From NCBI GenBank assembly GCA_900642245.1, contig CAAAJI010000019.1, positions 243,305-307,304 on the forward strand: a stretch of 64,000 nucleotides of DNA, written 5' to 3'. A program made the translations under genes and the position numbers. This DNA comes from Fragilaria radians (Eukaryota; Bacillariophyta; Fragilariophyceae; Fragilariales; Fragilariaceae). Positions 42,291 through 53,876 of this stretch are shown one piece after another. Below the pieces are notes generated by a model. The model saw nothing but the letters and a program-made list of their open reading frames with translations. It did not search any database and had not been told where the DNA came from. Position 1 is the first letter of the stretch, and the number at the start of each line of letters is the position of its first letter.

Positions 42291-42635
42291 ATGTCCCCAA
42301 GTATTTCCTGGTTTTGTGGGGAAATTATATCGTTAAAGGACATTAAGGAAGCAGTTCACGAAAGTACTACAATCCTCAGACAATGGACTTCCAGTGCCAT
42401 GACAATGGGAATGCGTCGATCAACTCATCGGGATACATCAGGAATTGTAACTAACATGAATGAATGGCACGATTGTGACAGCAACGACTTGCAACCATAT
42501 GATGATAACTCCGTTCAAAACTTCAGCGTTTCGACAGAATTCAACGATGGATCGTCATATGCATCTTCTGTGAAGCCGATTTGGCAATCGAAATTAATGA
42601 AAACAACTGAGAACGCTATTTATCCTACACTTTGA
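42291..42635 (+). CDS. Small hypothetical protein (114 aa)
   Basis: Follows the JmjC gene by about 210 bp on the same strand, ATG 42,291 (MSPSISWFCGEI). It is Ser/Thr/Asp-rich, has no TM segment or recognised motif, and has an amphipathic start (SLKDIKEAVHESTTILRQW). It is retained because its composition and ATG start look like coding sequence, but it may be random. Confidence 0.4.
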   Translation: MSPSISWFCGEIISLKDIKEAVHESTTILRQWTSSAMTMGMRRSTHRDTSGIVTNMNEWHDCDSNDLQPYDDNSVQNFSVSTEFNDGSSYASSVKPIWQSKLMKTTENAIYPTL

Positions 42636-42783
42636 TATGGATTTCGTTGAGAGTTTTTCATGTAGATTTCATCATAACTAAAATGACAAAGGGAGTAAAA
42701 TACTTTGAATTTCGTAGATTTGTTACGCTAAAGATCTCGATGTAATATATAATTCTTTTTGAACAACTTAATAGTAAGCCAAG

Positions 42784-43766
42784 TTATACGTCCAAAAAGT
42801 CTCGCCCTCGACTTCCAACCGGATCCATGGAAGGTGGCTGCATCCTAGCGCCTCGGTTGTTGCTGCTGCCACCATTTTCATTCGAATTCCTCATTTCATT
42901 TTCAACCTGTCGAATAAAATTAAGCCCCCCTCCAGCTGGAGAAAAAACAATAGTTAATCTTGGGCACTGTAACATTCCAAAGCAGCAGACACGATCTGGT
43001 TTTCCTGCTGATCGTGGCCACATCCAAAAGGGCGTCGACGGCACTGTAGTAACGATACAAACTCCATCCGTTGGTTGTGACAAAAATCCACGGTGAGGCC
43101 TACAGCTTACCACAGTGCAGGGTGTTTCCAATGCAATCCGCCGTAGTGACACAATTTTATCAAAGGGGACATCGATTTCAATGTTACCAATCCAAAACCG
43201 GAGCGCATTGTCTGTGGTAATTTCAACCGATCGGACATTGTTGTACCAAAACCATGCAACAAGTAAAAGATTAACGACTGATACGGCCACAACAGTGCCA
43301 TGAGCCCCAATAGGTACCGCGGCGACCATCAAGAGAACGAAAATGATTTCAAGGAGAAGAAACCTGATTTTGAAGCCTTGACATCATAGTATATGGCCAA
43401 ATTGTTCGAGGTATTTCCAATAGAATGATTAATCCAATTGTTACAGGGCGAATTTTGGATAATAAGAATTGAATATTAATCGCCAAAGATTATGTATTTA
43501 CAAAAGAGAAGGATACGATTTAGTTTCTTCGTTTTGGCGCAAGGACTTACGCTCCATGGGAGGCTTACTTTATACACATTTCACGTACCAAGGGAAAACG
43601 GAGCAGATTGAAATGAAAGAACTACACTGCCATCGTCAGTAACGTAGGTAAGTGTTTGAGCAATAAGAAGTGGGTCGTCGTCTATTTCTGTTGACTGAAT
43701 CATTTGTGCTTGTGTATTTGTTTGATTTTCTGTAGCGCTTGGTTTTGTGTCATCAGCAACCATCAT
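42784..43766 (-). CDS. Unknown two-TM protein with a compact C-terminal domain
   Basis: Two exons, complement(join(42784..43376,43589..43766)), 256 aa. The 212-nt intron (CTT G|GTACGTG...GTCAAG|GC) restores frame as FSLGFKIRFLLLEI. An acidic, polar N-terminus (MMVADDTKPSATENQ) precedes two transmembrane segments, RFLLLEIIFVLLMVAAV and TVVAVSVVNLLLVAWFWY, in a hairpin. Then comes a beta-rich domain, with EIDVPFDKIVSLRRI and later PRLTIVFSPAGGGLNF, whose order resembles membrane-tethered bacterial-PH-like domains; this is an impression only. No catalytic motif is seen. It is likely a conserved membrane protein whose function I cannot name. Confidence 0.65.
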
Positions 43767-45799
43767 TGTCCATGACGATTTCAAATGGGTTTCCGTTATA
43801 TTTCCTTGGGAGTTGCTAGTACTGAAAATACCTTGTTACTACTCAAATATATCTCAGACGACCTCCTACCGTACTACTACTACTCTAAAGTTAAAAAACA
43901 ATGACAATTTGTTGAGGAGAACATTCAAGATTGTGAGCCAAGTTTTTATTCTATCCAATCTATTTCTAAATCTAAAGGTTACAATCAATCATGAAATCAT
44001 CCTTCCATATAAACATAAATACTAGTAAGCTTCATTTGCCATAAAGAAGCTAAAGTTTTGAAAGAATTTCACAATCTATACTCTGAAGATTTGGCTTGAT
44101 TAGAAGTGAGCTTAATACTACAGAAGACACATGTACTTTACCCAGAGTTAGATGCCTCTTTACATAAATCCATTATGATGAGAAAATAAAAACATATTGA
44201 AGAAATGGAATTGATGTTACCTTTTAGTCAACGTCATGGAAAGCTAGAGAGAAGCTTTCCTTTGCTGAATGTTTAGTAGACACAATTTAGATCATATCTC
44301 CAATTATCTCTTGCGTTCACCTCTATCAATGAGTTGGAGTATATGTTCTTCAAATAAGTTACCTTTTGTAAGCCACAACAGTTACTTCGCTTCTGGGGAG
44401 CATTGCACACAATAACTGTTGCCGATGAAATATGCTTCAATATCATTCGAAATTTGAAAGGGGATTTTAAACATTTACTGTCCGATAATAGATGCGTTTC
44501 AAGGGAGAGGGATTCGAGCCGATGGAGGATGTCACAAACACACTTGATTCCCATATTCAAGATGATACCTAGGTAGCTACTTTGAGATTAGAGGTATCTA
44601 CGTTGAATGAAGACAATGCGAAATAATCATCTATTGTATCTATAGTTGTATTGTGTATACAACTTTTGTAAGCGATGCGATTTAAATTACTTCCATCAAA
44701 GTGCCTTTGCGTAAACAAATAATGCTGTTCAGGAAAACATTTTTCATACATTTCATTTAAGAGTAATCCTCCAAATTTGGAAGGGAGATGAAAATATTTT
44801 AATTGACACTCTCCGATAAATGGTGCATAAATATAACGATCATCCTTTTTTCTGTATTCATTTGTAATACAAGTAAGGGACAGTCATACACATCTCTTGG
44901 TTACATAGTGATTTACAGATTGATTCTTGCTCATAGCAACGTATTTCTTGTAAATTAAATTTTATCATCTTGGTTTATACGTCAAAGAACTTTGAAGCAG
45001 CTTCAGAGCGCTCATCTTTCTTGACCAAAGTCTCAAGTATTTGGGACAGGGAGACTTCACGTGCGTGCTGGTAATATTAAGGGTTTAACACCCACTCAAA
45101 GAATATTCTGAACGCAGTAGTCTGTGCAGAGAGCATTTCACCTGAAATACATCTAGCTTTAAAAGGTACTTCGCATTTCTAACGTCTTTACTGGTTGTTG
45201 GAGGATAGAGTGGACCCCAAAGCTTGAGAGCTAGGAGATACTTGGAAATGATTCAACTTAGTCTACCTAATATTCAACTAAATTTTTTATGAAACTAAGG
45301 ATGTAAATCAAAGCACTGAAATCAATGGAACACATGCTTCATAAAAAGTCAATGAGCCCTATTTCCAAGTTACACTCTCCTGATTTTTTTAAAATACAAT
45401 TTTTCTTTCTTTCGATTTCATGTTGTGAAAATCTTAGGAAGAACACCACATCAATGCGCTATCTAACGTGAAAATCCTTCAATAATTCTTTTTTGATTTT
45501 CTTCTTTTCATGTTCTATTCCATTTCACGAGACAATCTTTTTCTTCCATTAATAGCCCTACACCTACAATGCTGGACTGTGCTGGAGTATACCCCGTCAC
45601 AAAATGACTATGAGTCACGCGATTTGATTTTTATTGACCGATATTCCGAGAAAATTATACCCGATTTGGGTATTGGTAAAATAGTTGCCATATGTTGAGA
45701 TTGCTAGATCTCAAGTCCTGATACGCCTTTGACTACTCAATTACTCAAATCCAGTACAAACGTTCCAACAATTCATTTCGATGGGAAAGGAAGTTTCTA
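43767..45799. other. Gene-poor spacer
   Basis: Nothing recognisable beyond the 5' side of the minus-strand two-TM gene. Frames at 44,273-44,751 (minus, 95 and 60 codons) show no motif. Confidence 0.4.
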
Positions 45800-46420
45800 G
45801 GGATATAGCTTTCAACTGAAAAATACTTTTGTAGCCCTTTTAAAATCATCTAACCTACACTTGTTCAGAAAACATTTCCCTGCAATTTTTCAGTTCCGTT
45901 TTCATCCAAAGTTACAAACTGGAATGCTGTCGAGACTTTTTGTTGAAACATGAAATCACCTGCCGTACGAATGCTATCAACAACTTCATTGCAGTATTGA
46001 CTGGATAGGTCTTAAATTAAGCTGCGAATAAATTCCTGAATCTTAACTCTAGTGAACGAGTAATTTAAAGGGTATTATGCACTTGGATCCATATAAGTAT
46101 TGCATTTTGGGACGCACTGTTATGATGCTAATATTTTGAGTGTCTCAAATTTTAAACTCCCTTTCAACAAGCAATTCAAAGAATTAAATTAAGCAGAATT
46201 TTGGTATTGACTTTGCAACAACAATAGTTTGACATTTTGACTCTACCAACAACAGCAACATCCTTTTCAATTTCCAACAAAAACTACGGAAGTACCTTCT
46301 AATACAAAATTAACAGCATCAGGAGCAATAACACGTTACCTCATAGTAGCAATTAAACAAGGAGTGACATCATCTATCTTTGAACTTTCCTACTGCCAAT
46401 ACTCAATCATGGATATGTTT
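45800..46420. repeat. Diverged direct repeat, copy A
   Basis: Starts at GGGATATAGCT (about 45,799) and shares an ordered series of blocks with copy B about 970 bp further on, including TGCTGTCGAGAC against TGTTGTCGAGAC, and CTTCCTACTGCCAATACTCA against CTTCCTAATGCCAATGCTAA. Identity is clearly low outside these blocks. No open frame. Confidence 0.55.
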
Positions 46421-46769
46421 GATGAAGTCACAGAGACATTTCTTTTGTAGGTAGGCATTTATTTGTAAGCACCTATGGTTTGTTGTGTTCACGAATAACC
46501 TTTGTCATAATCTGTATCACACGGATATAACCGGAAAATTGAACGATATGTGATTCAAATGAAACGAGTTCTAATGACATCTGAACAATCAAACCTACGT
46601 AACATTGCAAGCTCCAATCATTAGTTTATGCTATCTATACTACTAAAAAAGTTTCACTTCCGATCTGGCTACCCAGTAACCGTTGTCCGTTTTGTTTGAA
46701 AATAATACTCGAGAAAATGATCGAGTACGAGTACAGCGTTTACAGAACAGAGTGAGAGACTAAAATCTA

Positions 46770-47410
46770 TAGGGATATAGCTAATTCGAACGGTACCTGA
46801 TTTAAATATTGGGTGGTATAATATTAATTCCATCCTACTTTCATCAAGAATTATAAACTAGAATGTTGTCGAGACCTTTGGTTGTAAACTGCAGAATATT
46901 TAACGCAATCGTCATTCAAATGCTACTGAAATGTGGATAGATATAATTTCAATATTAATCTGCAACTAAATGAAATTCCTTCAAAACAAAACTAAACATC
47001 ACTATTCCTTCAAATTGAGGGGAAACATCTATTGTGTTTCTTAATCTCAAGACTATTTACAACTGGTTTAAAAGGCATTAATCATTTGGATCAATTATAT
47101 TGTTGTATCTTTGGGATGATTCTTATTGCATTAATCCTTCATTTGTCTCATTTTTAAAACTGTCAAACAAGTAAAGAATATATCTAATAAAGCTAACAAA
47201 ACAGCATTATTGAATTTACACCAACAACATTATTTTGATTTTTTCACCGACAATCCTTGACGTTCCAATAACAGCAGCAGTAATAACTTCTACAACAATA
47301 ACGCAAGAAAAAGCTGAAATATTTCTATAAACCACAATTTTTATAGGGAAAAATGAAATAACTACCTTTGCACCTTCCTAATGCCAATGCTAAATCAATG
47401 GTATAATTTA
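46770..47410. repeat. Diverged direct repeat, copy B
   Basis: Second copy of the unit at 45,800, starting AGGGATATAGCTAATTCG. It keeps the same order of blocks, including a GGATC..ATAT..TTGGGA block and the CTTCCTAATGCCAATGCT block near 47,368. Function unknown; it may be an old transposon or a local duplication. Confidence 0.55.
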
Positions 47411-47739
47411 CTTTAAATTCTACGATGTTGAATGCAACTGTAGATAGCAATGACATGTTAGGTCAAGAAGTAAAACTTAAATATTGTGTCATGCATCAGA
47501 TTGTATGACCTGCAAATTCTAGGTTCACAAAATACGACCATACTAATCTCTGTCATAATTCTTGCTGGAAACGAAAATATTCAAAAATAATTTTCTTTTG
47601 CAAAATAGCTAACTCTGCGGAGCAAAGCAAGCACCAACTACTAGTTAACACATAATAAATATTGTTGAAATGTGTAAAATCGAATGAAACTTTACGTGAT
47701 ATGAGTACGAGTACATAAGAAGAAACTTGGAACATTGAG

Positions 47740-48849
47740 ATGGAACCTGTAATTAAATTCCAAGTTTCGTTTAGTAAAGTTGCTCCAGTTAAATCTGTTT
47801 GTTTCATTACTAAACTTGACGAGAAAGATTTTGACGATGACGAGGCATCATCAGACGAGGAAATGATCTCAAGATCACAACAATTATTACCGGCAAAAAG
47901 CAAAGCCCTACAAGAACTTTCCAATTACTATTTGGCGACATGTCATACCAACGGAGAAGCCTTTCTTTGGGATTTATCATCTCAGAGGATCATTCACAAA
48001 TTCGACAATACTTCACCAGGATTGGCCATGGCTCGGGTTCAGAAAAACCGACTTGCATATCAAACTCGCGACGGTTTGGTTGCCATATATGACGTTTCCT
48101 CTCGCAACGTCGTCCATCGACTTCAGACTGGATCCTTATCATTTTGTGCAATGGCGGTTAGTCGATCTGATGACTCCATTTTAGTCATACCTGAGAGCGA
48201 CAGATCTTATTGTAGGATACTAGATTTGAACCATGCTTCTGTTGATGACGCAAATTCTGCACACGAAGTCATCCTTCATGCCAGTGGAGGAGACAAGAAG
48301 CATGGTATGCTTATGAGTCTAGCTATTTGTGATTCAATAGTAGCATGTGGAATGGAAGATGGTACTCTTTTCTTTCACGAATGGTGCAATGCGTCAAAAT
48401 CCCATTGCTTCGTGAAACTATCATCAGAATTCATACTCGGATTAGACTTGGCAGCATCATTGGGGGGCAGCATGGTAGCCATTGTGGGAATGGCGGGAAA
48501 TGCAGAAGATTTGGAGGATCGTCCGGAAAATGAAAAGGGCACAGTGGCAGTAGTCAAATGCCTCACGAATCCTTTGCGAGCACACCTGCGTTCTCGTATT
48601 GGAACGTGTTCCTTAACAGGAGGGGGGAAGCCCGGTGTGGATGTCAGTCGATTTCGACCGGACGGTCGACTATTTGCCGTCGGAGGTTGGGACAAACGAG
48701 TCCGACTCATGAATCGGAAAGATGCAAACCCCTTAGCTCTTCTTAAAGGTCATTCGAATAGTGTGGCTGCGCTTGATTGGGCAACCAATTCCCTTTTAGC
48801 TACCGGAGATAAGGACGGTGTTATCAACATTTGGAATATTGATATTTAG
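47740..48849 (+). CDS. WD40 protein of the ASA1/GNB1L type
   Basis: Single exon, 369 aa, ATG 47,740 (MEPVIKFQVSF). It is a WD40 propeller with no N-terminal targeting signal. Diagnostic stretches are YLATCHTNGEAFLWDLSS, RLAYQTRDGLVAIYDV, GVDVSRFRPDGRLFAVGGWD and LLATGDKDGVINIWN. The V-RPDG-L-A-GWD-RVR box near the C-terminus is typical of ASTRA-associated protein 1 (yeast) and animal GNB1L. In those lineages the protein helps the TTT/Tel2 chaperone supply PIKK kinases, or belongs to the ASTRA complex; whether that holds in algae is inferred. An acidic Asp/Glu/Ser tract of about residues 28-45 looks like a flexible insert. Confidence 0.75.
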   Translation: MEPVIKFQVSFSKVAPVKSVCFITKLDEKDFDDDEASSDEEMISRSQQLLPAKSKALQELSNYYLATCHTNGEAFLWDLSSQRIIHKFDNTSPGLAMARVQKNRLAYQTRDGLVAIYDVSSRNVVHRLQTGSLSFCAMAVSRSDDSILVIPESDRSYCRILDLNHASVDDANSAHEVILHASGGDKKHGMLMSLAICDSIVACGMEDGTLFFHEWCNASKSHCFVKLSSEFILGLDLAASLGGSMVAIVGMAGNAEDLEDRPENEKGTVAVVKCLTNPLRAHLRSRIGTCSLTGGGKPGVDVSRFRPDGRLFAVGGWDKRVRLMNRKDANPLALLKGHSNSVAALDWATNSLLATGDKDGVINIWNIDI

Positions 48850-50482
48850 AATTCTCCTTATGCAGAAGCAAATTCCTTCTTATTTGATGGAGTAAAGTAA
48901 GCAAAGCCTAAATCAACTCCTGCTATAAGAATTATAAAGTAATGCATGTCGATTTGACTTTTTCCTAGAAACTTCATAGAATTAATGTTACTCTGATGAA
49001 GTAAGATAACTCATTGATGCCATACCTTGTCTATGGACTGATTGAGGCACATAACTCATATTGTCCTCTAATTGAGTGTAGTCTATATTTCAACAATCAG
49101 AAACAAAATAAACAAGAGAAGACTAGAAGTTTGAAAAGAAATCTTATTTTTGAATGGCTTTTTATCACCATTCCAATATCCAAAAAGGCGGAGCAAATAA
49201 AAGTTATTTCTAGTTGAATCTTTGTAGGCTCCAACATAGACCCATAACATTACTTCGCATAATCTCAATATAGTCCATATCTTGGAATTCATTCAAAGCG
49301 AACTTGTGTTTAAGGTCCTCAGAAGATAGCTGTCGTAGTATGACGTCATCTTCGTGAATTCTGCTTTCAACGCATGCCTATAATGTAAAGGAATCATTAC
49401 ACTAATTATACTTAGGTGCTTGTAAATGCAGTCAACTCAACCGCATGATTTCACTGTTACTGTTGAAATTTAGTCTTTTTACGAAGCTATTTGCACCAGC
49501 CTATGCTTGATGTGACAACTGACGGCAAAAAAAAACGAAAGATGATTCGTACTTTTCTTATTCACAATCTGTCTTCCCCATTTTCCTTACAAAATTGTAA
49601 CACATCATTTAACTAATCTGCAACTCCCAAAGCTGAGTAACACGTGTATGTGATTCTGACCTGCAGCCAACTGCATTTTCTTTCAACCATTGTGATTCAC
49701 AAAAGAGATATCTAATGAAGGGCATCATATTGATGTTGAAACAGAGAATTGATAATTTAGGTTTCTCACTCACGTTGCTTCTAGACTAATTCAGATAAAC
49801 TCATATCTTTGGCTTGTTACAAGATTCCTGAAACTCTCTCTAATTTTGATGATTTCGATCGAAAGAGCGAAAAAATGCTCGACATAAATGAACTTTTCAT
49901 AAACTCAGTTATTTTTCTTTCCTTTCTGCGTCATCAAAAGGTTGCCTTCTCTTTCATACATATTAAGTTGTTAAGATCAATCATCCTAAAGTTTCCCCCA
50001 ATGCATACTATTACTGTAAAATACTCCAATTTTCTTCATCTCCTTTTGGTCCAAGTTTCAAGGGGAATGATGTAGTGTCAAACTCTCATTATTTCCTTTA
50101 TAAGCTGGCAATTTCTAGGTAGAAAGGCTTTGACACACAAACAAAATCCAGGTCTGTATGTAGAGAGAATCCCTGCACTGTTTTCACAATTTTGGCGATG
50201 GAACATGAAAGATTACTGCAAGCAGGCAAGTAGGGTAAAATAATGTTCAAAGTTCATGAAGAAAAAGAAGCAAGAATAGCATCTATCGCGACATTTGCTT
50301 TTTAAAACAACTATGATACAAAACGAATTATTTCAGATTTTTCCATACTAAATTTACCGTTTCAACAAGACGAGGTACATTATGCATAAAATGAAACGTA
50401 ATCTTAAATGGTGCGACACCGTCAATTGTAAGTCATTGCTCAAGCAACCTTGATTGGTCGCGTTGTTACGCGGTGTGCAAAC
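48850..50482. other. Spacer upstream of the LRR gene
   Basis: About 1.6 kb with no recognisable gene. A plus frame at 49,809-50,075 (88 codons) is Phe/Ile/Leu-rich and does not look coding. The 50,400s should hold the LRR gene's 5' UTR. Confidence 0.4.
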
Positions 50483-52720
50483 ATGAATGTCGCAAAAACT
50501 AAAAACCGACCAAGCCCCTCAGTTACAAAAAATCAAAGTTTGAAGATGGATGAAAAGAAGGAATTCATCACGAAGAGGACTAAGTCTAGTAGTAACGATG
50601 TCATTAATCTCGGAGAATCTAAACTTCCTGCTCAATCGATTCCACCAAGTCTCATAGAATCACTTTCCGATCGCTCCATTCAAGAACCAGAGGTTGAAAA
50701 AGTCGCAAGCTCAAACGTTTCTTCCGCATGCAACATACCACAAACGAATCCAAAATTTTCTGCGAAGGCCCATATCAAGCATGCTTCCAAGAGCCCTCGA
50801 ATTCCCTCCAAAGAACATTTAAAGCAGACTACTACCAATTCGTACTCAATAGCAAAGAAGACAAGAACAAGAAAGAAAACTGAACCCAATAGCCCGGTAT
50901 TGCCAACCGCAACATACTCGCCAAATGAGGGACCAGAGATTTCCTCCAAGGCATCAGTACAAGCAGCGAAGGAAAACTGTAAAATCAAGAAAACTGACAA
51001 AAAGTATTCGAAGTGGAGGGAAAAGTTTGAGACTTTCACCAGAACTTCTGAAGATTCCCCTTCTACATCTGAAAGCCGAAACCCGGATCATCGTCAAGTA
51101 CCTTTAGAATTTAATCGATCAGAAGAGATGGCAATGCCCGGAGCCTACTATGTTGAAGCTAGCAGTGAGTTCTATGAACCAGAAGAGGATCAATCGAAAG
51201 CAGATCCCTACAATGATGGGATCCGGAATTCTAAACCCCAATCTGAGTCAATAAATGACTCACATAAAGCAATGCTTCAGGCTGAAGCCATTTCTTCCTC
51301 GATCCCGTCGATTAAGCTTCCAATCGTAGATCCTTATGTCTATTCCCAGGACTCAGATCTGCAAGAATCGTTACGACGGAAAAAAGTTAGGCAACGGAAA
51401 AATGTTCTTGCGATGACACTCATAGTTTTGTTATTTATGGGAATCGGCATTGGACTTGGGATCTCTCTTTCAGGCAAGAAATCTAGACCACGAGTTTTAA
51501 CGTGTTCAATGGATGAAGCGATAGCTACTTGTTCGTCAGGTTATCGAATGCTTGAGATTCCTCCTTGTATTCTGGTTCCTTACACAAGATTACGCAAAGA
51601 CTTTGGATCTGAAATTCAAGAGCAAAATACTTGTTCACCTGAGAGCTTGGCATTCATGTCCCTTGCCTTCCATTCGGATCTAACTTTCGCCAACGAGTCG
51701 CTCTTTAATAGATATGGTCTTTTGACTTTATACTTTTCCACCCAAGGTCATCACTGGACAAAAAGCGAAAACTGGCTATCCGAAAAGAAGCATTGTGAAT
51801 GGGAGCATATTACTTGCGCGGAGAAAAGCGATGCCGTGGTGGAAATCAATATCAAGAGTAATAACCTCAAGGGTTCAATTCCAAAGGAGCTACTTTCGTT
51901 CCTTCCTCAATTAAAATACGTTGATTTGTCGTCAAACTTCATAAATGGTACAATTCCAGAACAGTTTACAAATCTAACTGTATTGCGCCTAGGAAGTAAT
52001 TCTTTCGTGGGTGATCTGCCACACTCCCTATTGAAGTCACAAAGTTTGGAAGTTTTATCGCTTGAAAATAATCCCGGTTTGAGCATACCTAAAAACAGCA
52101 GTTTCATCTCAGGGTCCAATTGGAAGGTTTTTGAACTTGGCGACGTTCTGTTTAATACAACATTTCCTCGCTCGTTTTCTTCTATGCCAAATTTGGAGGT
52201 GCTGAAGCTAGGAAACACGTCACTTAAAGGAACCTTGCCCCTTGAATATGGATTATGGGGGAAGCTTTCGTTTTTATCCTTATCTGCAAATAGTCTCTCG
52301 GGAGAGTTGACACATGACCTAGGAAATATGACGAATCTTAAGCACCTTGAGGTTGTAGAAAACAAAATCCAAGGCACCATACCTTCTGAAGTTGGCTTTC
52401 TAACTCAACTAACGCGCCTCCAACTTGACGTTAATTCTTTCAAGGGTACAATACCGATTGAAATCTCTCGTTTGACTAAACTTCAAATCCTCAGTTTTTC
52501 AGATAACAAATTAACAGGTACCATGCCCAGTGAATTGGGTCGATTGTCTGAACTAAAAACGTTTTGGTTTGCGCCCAACTTTTTCACTGGTGAATTGCCC
52601 AAAGACATTTGCCAACTTAAAGGGAAAATGGTTGAATTTGGGGAGCCTTTAAAGCTGAATTGTGAATCTTTTGGCAACCTAGAATGTCCACAATCAATGC
52701 CAATGTGCTGCTGCACTTGA
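50483..52720 (+). CDS. Single-pass membrane protein with extracellular LRRs
   Basis: Single exon, 745 aa from ATG 50,483 (MNVAKTKNRPSPS). The first ~300 residues are Lys/Ser/Thr-rich, cytosolic and disordered. One TM segment follows (about 306-330, LAMTLIVLLFMGIGIGLGISL), a type II arrangement with the C-terminus outside. The ectodomain begins with Cys-rich repeats, then a plant-like N-terminal LRR cap, with LYFSTQGHHWTKSENWL and CEWEHITC. About ten LRRs follow, e.g. LKYVDLSSNFINGTIP and LTRLQLDVNSFKGTIP, and the chain ends CPQSMPMCCCT. There is no kinase domain. Such LRR-only membrane proteins are common in diatoms and are thought to act in recognition at the cell surface; the ligand is unknown. 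Confidence 0.85.
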   Translation: MNVAKTKNRPSPSVTKNQSLKMDEKKEFITKRTKSSSNDVINLGESKLPAQSIPPSLIESLSDRSIQEPEVEKVASSNVSSACNIPQTNPKFSAKAHIKHASKSPRIPSKEHLKQTTTNSYSIAKKTRTRKKTEPNSPVLPTATYSPNEGPEISSKASVQAAKENCKIKKTDKKYSKWREKFETFTRTSEDSPSTSESRNPDHRQVPLEFNRSEEMAMPGAYYVEASSEFYEPEEDQSKADPYNDGIRNSKPQSESINDSHKAMLQAEAISSSIPSIKLPIVDPYVYSQDSDLQESLRRKKVRQRKNVLAMTLIVLLFMGIGIGLGISLSGKKSRPRVLTCSMDEAIATCSSGYRMLEIPPCILVPYTRLRKDFGSEIQEQNTCSPESLAFMSLAFHSDLTFANESLFNRYGLLTLYFSTQGHHWTKSENWLSEKKHCEWEHITCAEKSDAVVEINIKSNNLKGSIPKELLSFLPQLKYVDLSSNFINGTIPEQFTNLTVLRLGSNSFVGDLPHSLLKSQSLEVLSLENNPGLSIPKNSSFISGSNWKVFELGDVLFNTTFPRSFSSMPNLEVLKLGNTSLKGTLPLEYGLWGKLSFLSLSANSLSGELTHDLGNMTNLKHLEVVENKIQGTIPSEVGFLTQLTRLQLDVNSFKGTIPIEISRLTKLQILSFSDNKLTGTMPSELGRLSELKTFWFAPNFFTGELPKDICQLKGKMVEFGEPLKLNCESFGNLECPQSMPMCCCT

Positions 52721-53876
52721 TCCAAAGCATGTAATCCATTAAATCTAGCATGGGATCAATGATAAGTAAATGAAGTAATGACATCAAATCAGGAAAAGGA
52801 ATCCTCAAATGAATGCTCCTTTCCTGAGAGGTATATTTGTAGAAACGAAATAGAAGGGTGGAATCTTTTAAGTTATCAACAACATGACTTATACTCTTTA
52901 TTACAAAAAGCTGGTTCGACTCAAAGTATAGTCTTAACATTTGATTAACTCCTCTGTATTATCACTCTATAAATTATTGAATTTCCTTAAATGGTTGAAT
53001 CAGGTTTTGTTTTTTTGCCCAATATTATATCATATCACCCTCATGGGAACATAAATAGACTTGTAGGCAATGGATTGGCCAATTCTAAGCATTTGAAGAA
53101 CAACGCTATAATTATTGTAGAGAGATTTTAAATATGACTCCTTCCCAAAATAAATTAAATCTGATGCCATTGTAACATATGACAGCGGAAGAGCAGTAGA
53201 TTGATGCCAGATGTGCAGTTAGTCAAATAACTTGAAGAAATAAAGAAAACGATATCATCATGTGATAACTCAAGAGGAATAGCAAGTTTAGCTCTAAGTC
53301 ATGTAATTAACAATTTTAATCTGTAATTCCGGACAAAGAGTAGCCGATGGAGGTTAAGGCAACTTGAATTTTGCAAAGGAGGGTTAAAATTGAGAACCAG
53401 GAGTTAGAAAGAATTGGACGTAAGAAAGGGTTAACTCTAGGTCTGATCAAGATAATCAAATCAGTGTACAAACATTTGAAAACTAGGGGAAATGCATACC
53501 TTGAGCCGTAGATATGGCAACTTTCTGTATTTGTTGAGAACTCAAGATGTAAGTTTCTGTAGTAAGGACATTTTTCATGTCTTCACATACTGAAATGTGA
53601 AAAAAGGTTCGGACATGAAAAGATACATGGAAATAATATCAATCTCCCACATTATCTGAGCAATGAGAAATCAATAAAGTAAAGGAGCTTTCAATAATCA
53701 GCTCAGTCACTCCATCTTTCCGTGTTCTCTGCGGAAAAGTAGCATTTATGGTATAAACATTTACTACGAGCCAAGTACACGTGATCCATAAAAAATAACG
53801 CTGGATTTTGATTTCTTACGTGCAATACATTTGGGACGGCGATCAACATAATTAAACTTAATTGATTCCTGGTTTC
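52721..53876. other. Spacer upstream of the AAA+ gene
   Basis: About 1.15 kb with no recognisable gene or repeat. The final ~100 bases are the likely 5' leader of the AAA+ gene. Confidence 0.4.

Noticed and set aside
44273..44751. Two minus frames of 95 and 60 codons
   Set aside because: No motif, no ATG context of note, AT-rich composition like the spacer.
49809..50075. 88-codon plus frame
   Set aside because: Phe/Ile/Leu/Ser-rich composition, as expected of random AT-rich DNA.
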